This document shows positions 1 through 7,695 of a stretch of DNA of 64,000 bases, one piece after another. The position numbers were made by a program, and so were the translations under genes. How positions within the stretch are numbered: the stretch's first letter is position 1; every line of letters begins with the position of its first letter. The notes under the pieces were generated by a model that did no database searches, had not been told where the DNA came from, and saw only the letters and a program-made list of their open reading frames with translations. The stretch is from assembly GCF_902859745.1 (NCBI RefSeq), contig NZ_CADIJW010000008.1:62001-126000 (forward strand). Direction: 5' to 3'. Origin of the DNA: Achromobacter dolens. GTDB lineage: Bacteria > Pseudomonadota > Gammaproteobacteria > Burkholderiales > Burkholderiaceae_B.

Positions 1-1
1 G

Positions 2-3000
2 CAGGACGGCCAACCGCTGCCGGTCGAACTGGGCGACCTGAGCGCCACGTTCGCGGCCGGCAAACAGGGCGCGCAGCTACGCATCGCCAATCTGCGCGTG
101 GGCCATGAGATCGGCCAGGCGCAGTTGAGCGGGCAAGCCGAACTGCAGGGCCTGGCCGACCCCTGGCCGTTCGCCGCGCGGCTGGACGTGATGGCGCGCG
201 GATCGGGGTCGGCGTCGCCGCTGTGCCAGGCCGACCAGTTGAGCGGCAAGTTCGCGCCACCCGCGAAACCGCAAGAGGAGCGGCCCAAGGCGTCCGAGGC
301 GGCCAAGCCCCGGGCCGGCAAGGCCAAGGGGGAAACCGCCAAGGCCGCCGCCGCAGGCGCCAAGCCGTCCTCCGCCACGCCGCCTGAGGGCGCCCCGGCC
401 AAGACCACGGATGCGTTCGTCGGCCCGCCGGCGCCGGCCTGCCAGGTGATGTTGCAGGCCGATGCGGCGGGCTCGCTGGACGGCATCCAGGCCAAGCTGG
501 ATGGCACCGGCGCCGGCCTGGCGTTGGAGGTGATGGCCGATCTGGCGCCGCGCACGCCGCTGGTGCTGCGCAGCGCGCGGGCCGAGGCGCGGCTGCCGGA
601 CCAGTCGACGCTGTCGGCGCGCCTGGACCTGCGGGCGGTGGACGGCCAGCCGGGCCGCGACCGCATCGTCGGCACCGTGGGGGCCCGGCGCCTGGACCTG
701 TCGCCCTGGCTGGGTGACGCGATTCCGCCGGCGATCGTCAGCGCCAGCGCGCAGTTGAGCGCCGAGTTCGAGAACCTCAGCCAGTTGCGCCAGGCCGCGA
801 TCGACCTGCGCTTCGAAGACGGCGCGCGCTGGAACAAGCAGGCGCTGGCGGGCGCGGTCAAGGCCCAGGTGGATATCGCCGCGCCCGCCGCCGGCCCGCA
901 GGCCAGCGCCAGCGCCGTGGCGTCGGGCCCAGATGCCGCGCCGGGAGCCCCCGATGCCGCGGTCAGGCCCGCCGCCGATGCGCCCGATGCGCCCGATGCC
1001 GCCGTCAAGCCCGACGCCGCTACACCCGCCGCGGATCTGCTGGCCGGACTGCGCATCCACGGCCTGGACGTCGATCTCAAGCTCGGCGCCAACCGGATCC
1101 GGGCGCAGGGCGAGATAGGCGGGGCCGACGGCGCGCTGACGCTGGACGCGCAGGCGCCGCAATTGGATGCATTCTGGCCCGGCATTCCGGGCGGCGCCGA
1201 CCTCAAGGGCAAGCTCGGCGGCACCATCGCCGCCCATAAGGCCGAGATCACCGCCGGCTACAACCCGCCCAAGCCGCGCCCCGGCGTGTTGGGCGAATCG
1301 CGGGCCCAGGCCACGCTCGCCTTCGCTGGCGGTTGGGGCAAAGGCGCGGCGGGGGCGGCCGACGCCGCCCTGACCGGTTGGCGCGGCACGGTTTCGCGCC
1401 TGACGGCCGACAGCGCCGGCTTCACCGTTTCGGTCGACCGGCCCGTGACGCTGTCTTACCTGCCGGCGGCGGTGGCGCCGCAATGGCAGTGGCAGGTGGG
1501 GCAGACCGTGCTGGGGGTGGCCCTGCCGGGCAAGGAAAAACTGGCGATCGCGCACAAGGGCTCGCGCGGCGACGCCAAGCGCTGGGAAACCGCCGGCCAG
1601 GCCGACAACCTGGTCATCACCGCCGCGATGGCGCGGCAGGTGATCGCCGCCGTCGACCCGGAGGCCGCAGCCAAGATGAACAAGGGACCGAAGCGCGTCA
1701 ATGCTACGGTGGCGGAAAGCCAGCGCCGCATCGCGCTGGACGCGTCCTGGGACCTGAAATTCGACGGCCGCCTGGCCGGCCGCGCCCGCATCGCGCGGCG
1801 CGATGGCGATCTGCTGATTCCGGGCGATCCGCCGGTGCCGCTGGGGGTGAAGGCGCTGGTGCTGGACCTGACCGCCACGCCGACCTCGGCCAACGCCAGC
1901 CGGCTGGACGCCAAGCTGGACCTGGCCACCGACAAGATGGGCAAGATCGCCGGCAATGGCACGGCGGTGCTGGCGGTGGACGCCAAGGGCGGCATGGCGC
2001 TCGATCCGCGCCAGCCGATCCGCGCCAGGCTGGATGCGGATATCACCGATCTGGCCTGGGTCGGCCTGTTCGTCGGCGACTCCATGGAGGTCGGCGGCCA
2101 GGTCAAGGCCAACCTGGAAGCCCAGGGCACGCTCAGCGGCAAGTGGAGCGCGAGCGGCGCGATCCGCGGCGACAAGCTGCGCGTGGTGCGCATCGACGAC
2201 GGCGTGCGCCTGATCGACGGCACGCTGGCGGCGCGGCTGGACGGCGACAAGCTGGTGCTCGACAGCCTGCGTTTCCCGGCCTCGCTGCGCGTGATGCCGG
2301 CCGAATGGCGCACCAAGGAATGGATCACCACCAACCCCGAGGCCAAGGGCGGCTATGCCGAGGCCAAGGGGCAATGGAACCTGATCGACGGCGGCGGCAA
2401 CGTGCGCCTGACGCTGTACCGCTTTCCGGCGCTGCAGCGCTCGGACCGCTATGCCATGGTGTCCGGCACCGTCGACCTGAACGCCGCGATGCCGCGCATC
2501 GACATCGTCGGCGACCTGAAGGCGGACGCCGGCTGGTTCAGCCTGGAGATCCTGCAGGGCGTGCCGTCGCTGGACGACGACGTCAAGGTGCGCCGCGCGG
2601 GCGACGATCCCGGCGCCGTGTCGACCCCGCTGCAGACCAGCATGAACCTGAAGTTCGACATGGGGCCGCGCTTCTACATCACCGGCATGGGGCTGGACGC
2701 CGGCCTGCTGGGGTCGATCCAGATCCTGCTGAACGACGGCCGCCTGACCGGCGTGGGCGCGCTGCGCACCCGAGGCGGCGGCATCGAGGCCTATGGCCAG
2801 AAGCTGCGGCTGCGGCGCGGCACGCTGACCTTCCAGGGCCGCCTGGACAACCCGTTGCTGGATATCGAGGCGCTGCGCACCGGCGAGCAGGTCGAAGCGG
2901 GCGTAAAAGTGGTGGGCACTGCCCAGCGTCCGCGTATCGACCTGGTGTCGTACCCTGACGTCAGCGACGTCGAGAAGCTGTCGTGGCTGCTGCTGGGCCG

Positions 3001-3388
3001 GGGCCCGGACGAAAGCGGCAGCGACGCCGCGCTGCTGCTGTCGGTGGGCACGGCGCTGCTGGGCGGCGGCCAGCCCTTCTACAAGCAGTTCGGGCTGGAC
3101 GACGTCAGCGTGCGCACCGGCAACCTGGGCAGCTCGGGCAGCATCCTGCCCGACCGCACCGTGGCCGGCGACGTCAACCGCGACAGCGACAGCCAGTTGG
3201 CGACGCAATTCCTGGTGGCCAGCAAGTCGTTCGCCAACGGCATCACGCTGAGCGTCGAGCAGGCGCTGGCGGGCAGTGACACGGTCGGCCGCGCCAGCTA
3301 CCGGCTGGCGCGTGGCCTGTCGCTGGACCTGAAGGGCGGCTCGGTCAACGGCATCGCGCTCGTGTACCGCACCTTCTTCGGCGATTGA
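2..3388 (+). CDS. tamB: TamB, translocation and assembly module subunit (5' truncated by window)
   Basis: The reading frame is open from base 2 and encodes the last 1128 residues of a TamB/DUF490 protein; the N-terminal anchor lies outside the window. TamB is an inner-membrane-anchored periplasmic protein that works with the outer-membrane protein TamA in outer-membrane protein assembly and lipid transport. The visible part is a long run of short amphipathic beta-strand repeats, as expected for a beta-taco groove, ending in the conserved C-terminal DUF490 region and a terminal Phe-rich strand (YRTFFGD). Two Ala/Pro/Lys/Asp-rich low-complexity insertions interrupt it, at about bases 255-415 and 880-1045. 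No tamA is visible because the upstream side is cut. Family assignment is firm; the insertions are unusual. Confidence 0.9.
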   Translation, partial: QDGQPLPVELGDLSATFAAGKQGAQLRIANLRVGHEIGQAQLSGQAELQGLADPWPFAARLDVMARGSGSASPLCQADQLSGKFAPPAKPQEERPKASEAAKPRAGKAKGETAKAAAAGAKPSSATPPEGAPAKTTDAFVGPPAPACQVMLQADAAGSLDGIQAKLDGTGAGLALEVMADLAPRTPLVLRSARAEARLPDQSTLSARLDLRAVDGQPGRDRIVGTVGARRLDLSPWLGDAIPPAIVSASAQLSAEFENLSQLRQAAIDLRFEDGARWNKQALAGAVKAQVDIAAPAAGPQASASAVASGPDAAPGAPDAAVRPAADAPDAPDAAVKPDAATPAADLLAGLRIHGLDVDLKLGANRIRAQGEIGGADGALTLDAQAPQLDAFWPGIPGGADLKGKLGGTIAAHKAEITAGYNPPKPRPGVLGESRAQATLAFAGGWGKGAAGAADAALTGWRGTVSRLTADSAGFTVSVDRPVTLSYLPAAVAPQWQWQVGQTVLGVALPGKEKLAIAHKGSRGDAKRWETAGQADNLVITAAMARQVIAAVDPEAAAKMNKGPKRVNATVAESQRRIALDASWDLKFDGRLAGRARIARRDGDLLIPGDPPVPLGVKALVLDLTATPTSANASRLDAKLDLATDKMGKIAGNGTAVLAVDAKGGMALDPRQPIRARLDADITDLAWVGLFVGDSMEVGGQVKANLEAQGTLSGKWSASGAIRGDKLRVVRIDDGVRLIDGTLAARLDGDKLVLDSLRFPASLRVMPAEWRTKEWITTNPEAKGGYAEAKGQWNLIDGGGNVRLTLYRFPALQRSDRYAMVSGTVDLNAAMPRIDIVGDLKADAGWFSLEILQGVPSLDDDVKVRRAGDDPGAVSTPLQTSMNLKFDMGPRFYITGMGLDAGLLGSIQILLNDGRLTGVGALRTRGGGIEAYGQKLRLRRGTLTFQGRLDNPLLDIEALRTGEQVEAGVKVVGTAQRPRIDLVSYPDVSDVEKLSWLLLGRGPDESGSDAALLLSVGTALLGGGQPFYKQFGLDDVSVRTGNLGSSGSILPDRTVAGDVNRDSDSQLATQFLVASKSFANGITLSVEQALAGSDTVGRASYRLARGLSLDLKGGSVNGIALVYRTFFGD

Positions 3389-3438
3389 CGCCCGTGGCCG
3401 TTCCGTTCCCGTTCGGGGACGGGGCGGCGCGCTCGGGA

Positions 3439-3444
3439 TAAAAT
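3439..3444 (+). promoter_or_regulatory. Putative -10 element (TAAAAT) for dcd
   Basis: TAAAAT followed by GAC lies 36 bases before the dcd start codon, in the short gap after tamB. The same TAAAATGAC string precedes the diguanylate cyclase gene at 5052. No convincing -35 hexamer is visible, so this is a weak prediction. Confidence 0.4.
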
Positions 3445-3480
3445 GACGCCCATTCCATTTCCCCAAGCACTCTCGCCACC

Positions 3481-4044
3481 ATGAGCATCAAAAGCGACCG
3501 CTGGATCCGCCGCCAGGCCGAAGCCGGCATGATCGAACCCTTCGAAGCGGGTCAGGTCCGCACGGCCAATGGCGGGCGCATCGTCAGCTACGGCACCAGC
3601 AGCTACGGCTACGACGTGCGTTGCGCCGACGAATTCAAGATCTTCACGAACATCAATTCCACCATCGTCGATCCCAAGAACTTCGACGAAGGCTCGTTCG
3701 TGGACTTCAAGGGCGATGTCTGCATCATCCCGCCCAACTCGTTCGCGCTGGCTCGCACGGTCGAATACTTCCGCATCCCGCGCAGTGTGCTGACGATCTG
3801 CCTGGGCAAAAGCACCTATGCCCGCTGCGGCATCATCGTCAACGTGACGCCGCTGGAACCCGAATGGGAGGGCCACGTCACGCTGGAATTCTCGAACACC
3901 ACGCCGCTGCCCGCCAAGATCTACGCCGGCGAAGGCTGCGCGCAGATGCTGTTCCTGGAAAGCGACGAGGTCTGCGAGACCTCGTACGCCGACCGTGGCG
4001 GCAAGTACCAGGGCCAGCGCGGCGTGACGTTGCCGCGCACCTGA
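3481..4044 (+). CDS. dcd: dCTP deaminase
   Basis: This 187-residue protein matches dCTP deaminase along its whole length (the E. coli enzyme has 193). It converts dCTP to dUTP and ammonia in the cytoplasm, feeding dUMP to thymidylate synthase. The catalytic segment GKSTYARCG carries Ser111 and Arg115, and the general base is Glu136 in the TLEFSN strand; these correspond to Ser111, Arg115 and Glu138 of E. coli. The N-terminal motif [12 protein letters not shown] is also typical. The gene stands alone between tamB and a convergent gene; folA and thyA, which act on the same dTMP route, are about 31 kb downstream. The ATG at 3481 gives the canonical N-terminus MSIKSDRWI. Confidence 0.96.
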   Translation: MSIKSDRWIRRQAEAGMIEPFEAGQVRTANGGRIVSYGTSSYGYDVRCADEFKIFTNINSTIVDPKNFDEGSFVDFKGDVCIIPPNSFALARTVEYFRIPRSVLTICLGKSTYARCGIIVNVTPLEPEWEGHVTLEFSNTTPLPAKIYAGEGCAQMLFLESDEVCETSYADRGGKYQGQRGVTLPRT

Positions 4045-4097
4045 TCGTCAGCCGCGGGGGGCGCCGCCCGGCGCGCCCCGCCATGCCTGAACGCCCG

Positions 4098-4946
4098 TCA
4101 GGAGCGCCCTGGCGCCGGGCGCAGGTATTCGATGTCCCATTCGCTTTCCGACACCTGCGCGAAGCCGTGGCGGCGATAGAAGCGGTTCGAGTCGCTGCCG
4201 CGCAGCGCGCCCACGCTGACCGGCAGGCCGCGCCGGTCGGCATCCTGCAGCAAGCGGCCCAGCACCTGGCCGCCCACCCCCAGCCCCTGCGCCGCGGGCA
4301 CCACATACAGATGATCCAGCCGCAGGCCGTCGCCGTCCGGACGCAGCGCGTAGAAGCCGACACGCGCGCCGTCGCGCTCGATGATCCAGGTGTGATCCGG
4401 CCGGAAGGTATCGCGCAGGCGCGCGCGGGCCCGCTCGGGGTCGAACCGGCCCAGGCGTTCCAGGCTCTCGCGCATGGCCTCGATGCGGATGGCCAGCAGG
4501 GCTTCGAAATCCGCGGGAGTGACCGGCACGTCGCGTAGCGCGCCCGCCGCCAGCGCGTCGTAGCCCTGGCCCAGGAACCGCAGCAGGCAGATGCCATGAC
4601 CGAACGGATCGCTCAGGTGGGCGATGCGTCCCCAGTCGTGCGATACCGGGGCATCCTCCAGCGTGGCGCCCGCCGCCACTGCCCGTTCGACAGCGCTGTC
4701 GACGTCGTCGACCACCACATCCAGATGCACCGGCGTCCAGTGGCGGGCGTAGTCGCGCGCTTGCCGCGCGGCGCTCGCGGCGGGCGTGCCGGCGGCCTTT
4801 TCCAGCAGGTAGATCGGCGCCGACGCGCCCAGCATTTCGGCGGCCCCGGGACCGAGGCGGCGATGCAGCGCCAGGCCGAAGGCGCGGCGGTAGAAGTCGA
4901 TGGCCGCCTCGAGATCGGGCACGTCGATGTTGACCAGGATGCGCAT
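4098..4946 (-). CDS. VOC (glyoxalase-like) and GNAT acetyltransferase fusion protein
   Basis: The protein has two domains. Residues about 1-120 form a vicinal-oxygen-chelate fold (start MRILVNIDVPDLEAAIDFY, later HLDVVVDDVD and LSDPFGHGICLL). Residues about 135-280 form a GNAT acetyltransferase with the acetyl-CoA loop in the LDHLYVVPAAQGLGVGGQ segment and the terminal FYRRHGF motif. I chose the ATG at 4946 because the VOC strand begins there and GGAAAA lies just upstream; a GTG at 4973 would add nine residues. VOC proteins bind small ligands or act as glyoxalases, dioxygenases or antibiotic-binding proteins, so a ligand-specific N-acetyltransferase or detoxification role is possible, but the substrate cannot be read. 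The gene is convergent with dcd and divergent from the cyclase gene. Confidence 0.82.
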   Translation of the reverse strand: MRILVNIDVPDLEAAIDFYRRAFGLALHRRLGPGAAEMLGASAPIYLLEKAAGTPAASAARQARDYARHWTPVHLDVVVDDVDSAVERAVAAGATLEDAPVSHDWGRIAHLSDPFGHGICLLRFLGQGYDALAAGALRDVPVTPADFEALLAIRIEAMRESLERLGRFDPERARARLRDTFRPDHTWIIERDGARVGFYALRPDGDGLRLDHLYVVPAAQGLGVGGQVLGRLLQDADRRGLPVSVGALRGSDSNRFYRRHGFAQVSESEWDIEYLRPAPGRS

Positions 4947-5051
4947 GAGGTTTTCCGCAAGAAGGGATCGCACAACATAGCATGGCGCGCACGCCGCGTT
5001 GCAATCGCGCCGGCGGCCTGCGCGGCGCTAAAGAACCCGGGGGGGCGACCG

Positions 5052-5057
5052 TAAAAT
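5052..5057 (+). promoter_or_regulatory. Putative -10 element (TAAAAT) for the diguanylate cyclase gene
   Basis: TAAAAT at this place would put the transcription start near 5064, just after the upstream ATG at 5063. That argues for the internal GTG at 5117 as the true translation start. No clear -35 hexamer is seen. Confidence 0.4.
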
Positions 5058-5116
5058 GACATATGTGTTTGCCGATTTGGCGACGTCATCTCAGCAAGCG
5101 TGAGCAAGGCCTATCC

Positions 5117-6355
5117 GTGCGTTACCCCCATATCCCCTGGCTGCCCCTGTTGTTCTATCCTGCGCTGCCGGTGATTGCGGCGGTGGGGCTGTTGTTGTGG
5201 CGCCAGTGGCCGCCGGCGCTGACGCTGATCGTGCCGTTCGTGCCGTGGGTCATGGCGCTGGTCGGCGCGGCGATCTGCCTGATGTACCAGCGTTCGCAGA
5301 CGCTCGCGCTGATGCTCGGCGTGCTGATGGCCGTGGCCATCTGGCCGACGCTTGCCAGCGAGGCGCCGTGGGCGCTGGGGCCCGCGCTGGTGTGGTGGTC
5401 GCTGGCCTACACCATCAACGCGCTCTGGCCGGAACGCGCCGGCATGCTGTGGGACCTGGCCGCGCGCATCGCTCTGATGGCGGTGGGCGCCGCGGCCATC
5501 GCGCTGGCCGGCAAGGACGGCGCCGGGCAGTGGTTCGGCACGCTCGCCGTGCAGGGCATGCTGGCGCGGCTCGGCATCCCGGCCGAAGCGCTGGCGGCGC
5601 TGCTGGTCACCGGCCTGACCCTGACCCTGCTGCTGTTGCGCTATGGCCGTCCGCAGCAGGCTGGCCAATGGCTGGGTTTCGTCTGCATGGCCTGGGCGCT
5701 GCCGCGCGGCGGCGCCCATCCCATCGAGCTGGCCGTGATGGCTTCCGCCGCGCTGACATCGCTGTCTATTTCGCTGGCGCACGAGGGTTATCACATGGCC
5801 TTCCGCGACGAACTGACCGGGCTGCCGGGCCGCCGCGCGCTCAATGAGCGCCTGCAACGCATGGGCCGCGTCTATACGTTGGCGATGGCCGACGTCGATC
5901 ACTTCAAGGCGTTCAACGACACCCACGGCCACGACGTCGGCGACCAGGTGCTGCGCATGGTGGCGGCGCAACTGCGCCGGGTGCCGGGCGGCGGCTATGC
6001 CTACCGCTACGGCGGCGAGGAATTCACGCTGGTGTTTCCGGGCAAGACCGCCGTCGAGGCCATGCCGCACCTGGAAACGGTGCGGCGCGCGATCGAGGCC
6101 TACCAGATGCGCCTGCGCGACAAGCCGGCGCGGCCCAAGGCGGACCAGGCCGGCCTGCGCCGGCGCGGCGGCCGCGGACGCAATGTGCGGCCGTTGCGGG
6201 TCACGGTCAGCATCGGGGTGGCCGAGCGCGGCGAGACGTTGCGCGCGCCGGACGCCGTCATCAAGGCGGCCGACCAGGCGCTTTACAAGGCCAAGGACGG
6301 CGGCCGCAACCAGGTCTGGGCCTACGGTTCCCGACGCCGCGCCGGCGCCGCCTGA
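5117..6355 (+). CDS. Membrane-bound diguanylate cyclase (GGDEF protein)
   Basis: The protein makes cyclic di-GMP from two GTP. The first ~230 residues hold several hydrophobic helices (about six to seven membrane segments) and no recognisable sensor domain; the C-terminal ~180 residues are a GGDEF domain. The domain begins at FRDELTGLPGRRALNERL, has the metal-binding DVDHFKAFND and the active-site signature YRYGGEEFTLVF. GGEEF is a functional variant. I see no RxxD inhibitory site before the signature, so product inhibition may be absent. An insertion rich in Arg/Lys/Gly follows the active site (about bases 6124-6195). Start GTG at 5117 has AAGG seven bases upstream; the alternative ATG at 5063 would add 18 residues but overlaps the predicted promoter. 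Confidence 0.9.
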   Translation: MRYPHIPWLPLLFYPALPVIAAVGLLLWRQWPPALTLIVPFVPWVMALVGAAICLMYQRSQTLALMLGVLMAVAIWPTLASEAPWALGPALVWWSLAYTINALWPERAGMLWDLAARIALMAVGAAAIALAGKDGAGQWFGTLAVQGMLARLGIPAEALAALLVTGLTLTLLLLRYGRPQQAGQWLGFVCMAWALPRGGAHPIELAVMASAALTSLSISLAHEGYHMAFRDELTGLPGRRALNERLQRMGRVYTLAMADVDHFKAFNDTHGHDVGDQVLRMVAAQLRRVPGGGYAYRYGGEEFTLVFPGKTAVEAMPHLETVRRAIEAYQMRLRDKPARPKADQAGLRRRGGRGRNVRPLRVTVSIGVAERGETLRAPDAVIKAADQALYKAKDGGRNQVWAYGSRRRAGAA

Positions 6356-6364
6356 CGGCGCCGC

Positions 6365-6892
6365 CTAGCGGCCGGACAGGGCCAGCGCCATCAGTACCTC
6401 GTCGTAGAGCTTGCCATTGACGCACAGCGCCTCGCGCTCGAGGCCGTATTCCTCGAAGCCGAGGCTGGCGTACAGCCGGCGCGCCGCCGCGTTGTTGGCG
6501 GTGACGCTCAACTGCACCGTGCGCACGCCGCGCATGGCGCCGGCGTGATCGATGGCGGCGCGCATGAGCAGGCGCGCCAGGCCCCGGCCGCGCCACTCGG
6601 GCGCTACGTAGACGCTCCAGATAAGTGCCTTGTGGCGCATCTTCAGCTTGCGCTGGCGGGTGACGCCGGCGATGCCGGCCAGCGCCGTTTCCGAGAACAC
6701 GCCGAACATCGCGCTGTCGTCCGCCGGCGCGATCCAGCCGCGGATGTCTTCCAGTGTCAGCGTATGTTCCTCTTCGTAACTCGATCCGAACGCTTCCGGA
6801 GTCTCGCGCAGGGCGTCCAGGCGCAATTGGCGCAGCGCCTGGGCATCCAGGGGGATCAGACGTCTGACGAGGAGGCCGGATGCGGAGGTCAC
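6365..6892 (-). CDS. GNAT family N-acetyltransferase
   Basis: This 175-residue protein is a single GNAT domain, transferring an acetyl group from acetyl-CoA to an unidentified amine. The acetyl-CoA pyrophosphate loop is visible as WSVYVAPEWRGRGLARLL, preceded by strand beta-4 (MFGVFSETALAGIAGV), and the domain ends with the conserved NNAAARRLYASLGFEEYG motif. The length is normal for the family. It converges on the diguanylate cyclase gene with a 9-base gap and is divergent from the small gene at 6996, sharing a ~100-base intergenic region with it. No specific substrate, such as ribosomal protein or antibiotic, can be inferred. Confidence 0.88.
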   Translation of the reverse strand: MTSASGLLVRRLIPLDAQALRQLRLDALRETPEAFGSSYEEEHTLTLEDIRGWIAPADDSAMFGVFSETALAGIAGVTRQRKLKMRHKALIWSVYVAPEWRGRGLARLLMRAAIDHAGAMRGVRTVQLSVTANNAAARRLYASLGFEEYGLEREALCVNGKLYDEVLMALALSGR

Positions 6893-6950
6893 GGGACGCG
6901 GATTGTTGGGAATAAGGTACGGTTGGGGCAGTATAGGCGCCCCGGCTGCC

Positions 6951-6956
6951 TATAAT
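6951..6956 (+). promoter_or_regulatory. Consensus -10 element TATAAT
   Basis: A perfect TATAAT sits 40 bases before the start codon at 6996, after the divergent acetyltransferase gene. No -35 hexamer is found at 16-18 bases; a TTGGGG is present at 6923 but the spacing is 22. Confidence 0.5.
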
Positions 6957-6995
6957 GGGGCAACGCCGCTTGCGGTTTTCACAAAGGAGCCAACG

Positions 6996-7448
6996 ATGTT
7001 CGGTTTCCTCAAGATAAACCATGAGGCCGAGCGCGACGAGGTCCAGGAAGAGTTCGTGGCCCGCGTGGCCCACGCCGCCGAAGATTTCGTCCAGGCCGCC
7101 GGTTCCGCCGGAGCCGGGCTCGACTACACACCGTCGAGCGTCCATGCGCTAGACGATGCGCTCGAAGCCGCGCATGTGGGCACATTGCCACTGACTCCCA
7201 TGCAGACTGTCGGCGCCGCCGCCTACCTCTACGAGGTGGCCCGGCGCGCCCATGGCGGCCTGTACGAGGTCTGCGACGACGAGGACCCGGTGGTGCTGGT
7301 CTGCGGCGAGCCCGAGGCCGAGGTCTGCTTCGGCGCCATCGCCAAGGTCGAGCGGCGCATCCGCTACGGCGCCGCCGAGGCCATCCCGCCGTACTTCGAC
7401 CGCTTCATCGCGGCCCTGGAGGCGGGCGAGGCCCGCACCCTGCGGTAG
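6996..7448 (+). CDS. Conserved hypothetical protein, about 150 residues
   Basis: I do not recognise a named family. The start ATG at 6996 is fixed by the strong ribosome-binding sequence AAAGGAG six bases upstream and by the consensus -10 element further up. The product has no signal peptide and no membrane segment. It is acidic, alpha-helical at the N-terminus (Glu-rich, residues 10-40), and has a central LTPMQTVGAAAYLYEVARR helix followed by strands containing DDEDPVVLVCGE. Codon use matches the neighbours, so it is a real gene. It stands alone before the decarboxylase gene, from which it is separated by 247 bases with two inverted repeats. Function unknown. Confidence 0.75.
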   Translation: MFGFLKINHEAERDEVQEEFVARVAHAAEDFVQAAGSAGAGLDYTPSSVHALDDALEAAHVGTLPLTPMQTVGAAAYLYEVARRAHGGLYEVCDDEDPVVLVCGEPEAEVCFGAIAKVERRIRYGAAEAIPPYFDRFIAALEAGEARTLR

Positions 7449-7546
7449 GGCCGCGCGAGCTTCTCGCGGGAGCCTTGGCCGGCGCTCTCCCGGCCGCCCC
7501 GCGGCGGCCGCTCGCGGACGCGTTGCAACGGTCTTCGGGAAAACCA

Positions 7547-7600
7547 TAGGGCCTGGAGAAAAACGGCCCTACAATTCGGCCATTCCCGCCGCCGGCGGGA
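7547..7600. repeat. Two adjacent inverted repeats ahead of the decarboxylase gene
   Basis: TAGGGCC (7547-7553) and GGCCCTA (7565-7571) form a perfect 7-base stem with an 11-base loop, followed by TCCCGCC (7584-7590) and GGCGGGA (7594-7600) with a 3-base loop. Neither is followed by a T run. A TACAAT that could be a -10 element (7570-7575) overlaps the first stem, so the structure may be an operator or a leader element for the decarboxylase gene. Confidence 0.4.
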
Positions 7601-7695
7601 ACCTCGCGCCCGCCTGTCATCAGACGGTTTTTCACTAGAAGTACACTCGCGTCCGCCAACCCGGTCCGATTCGCCTTGCCCCCAGGAGCGCCTGC

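Noticed and set aside
77-3466. Very long antisense open frame over tamB (about 1100 codons)
   Set aside because: High-GC codon bias on the coding strand keeps the opposite frame free of stops. The translation is rich in Arg, Ala, Gln and His with no domain, while the plus-strand protein matches TamB.
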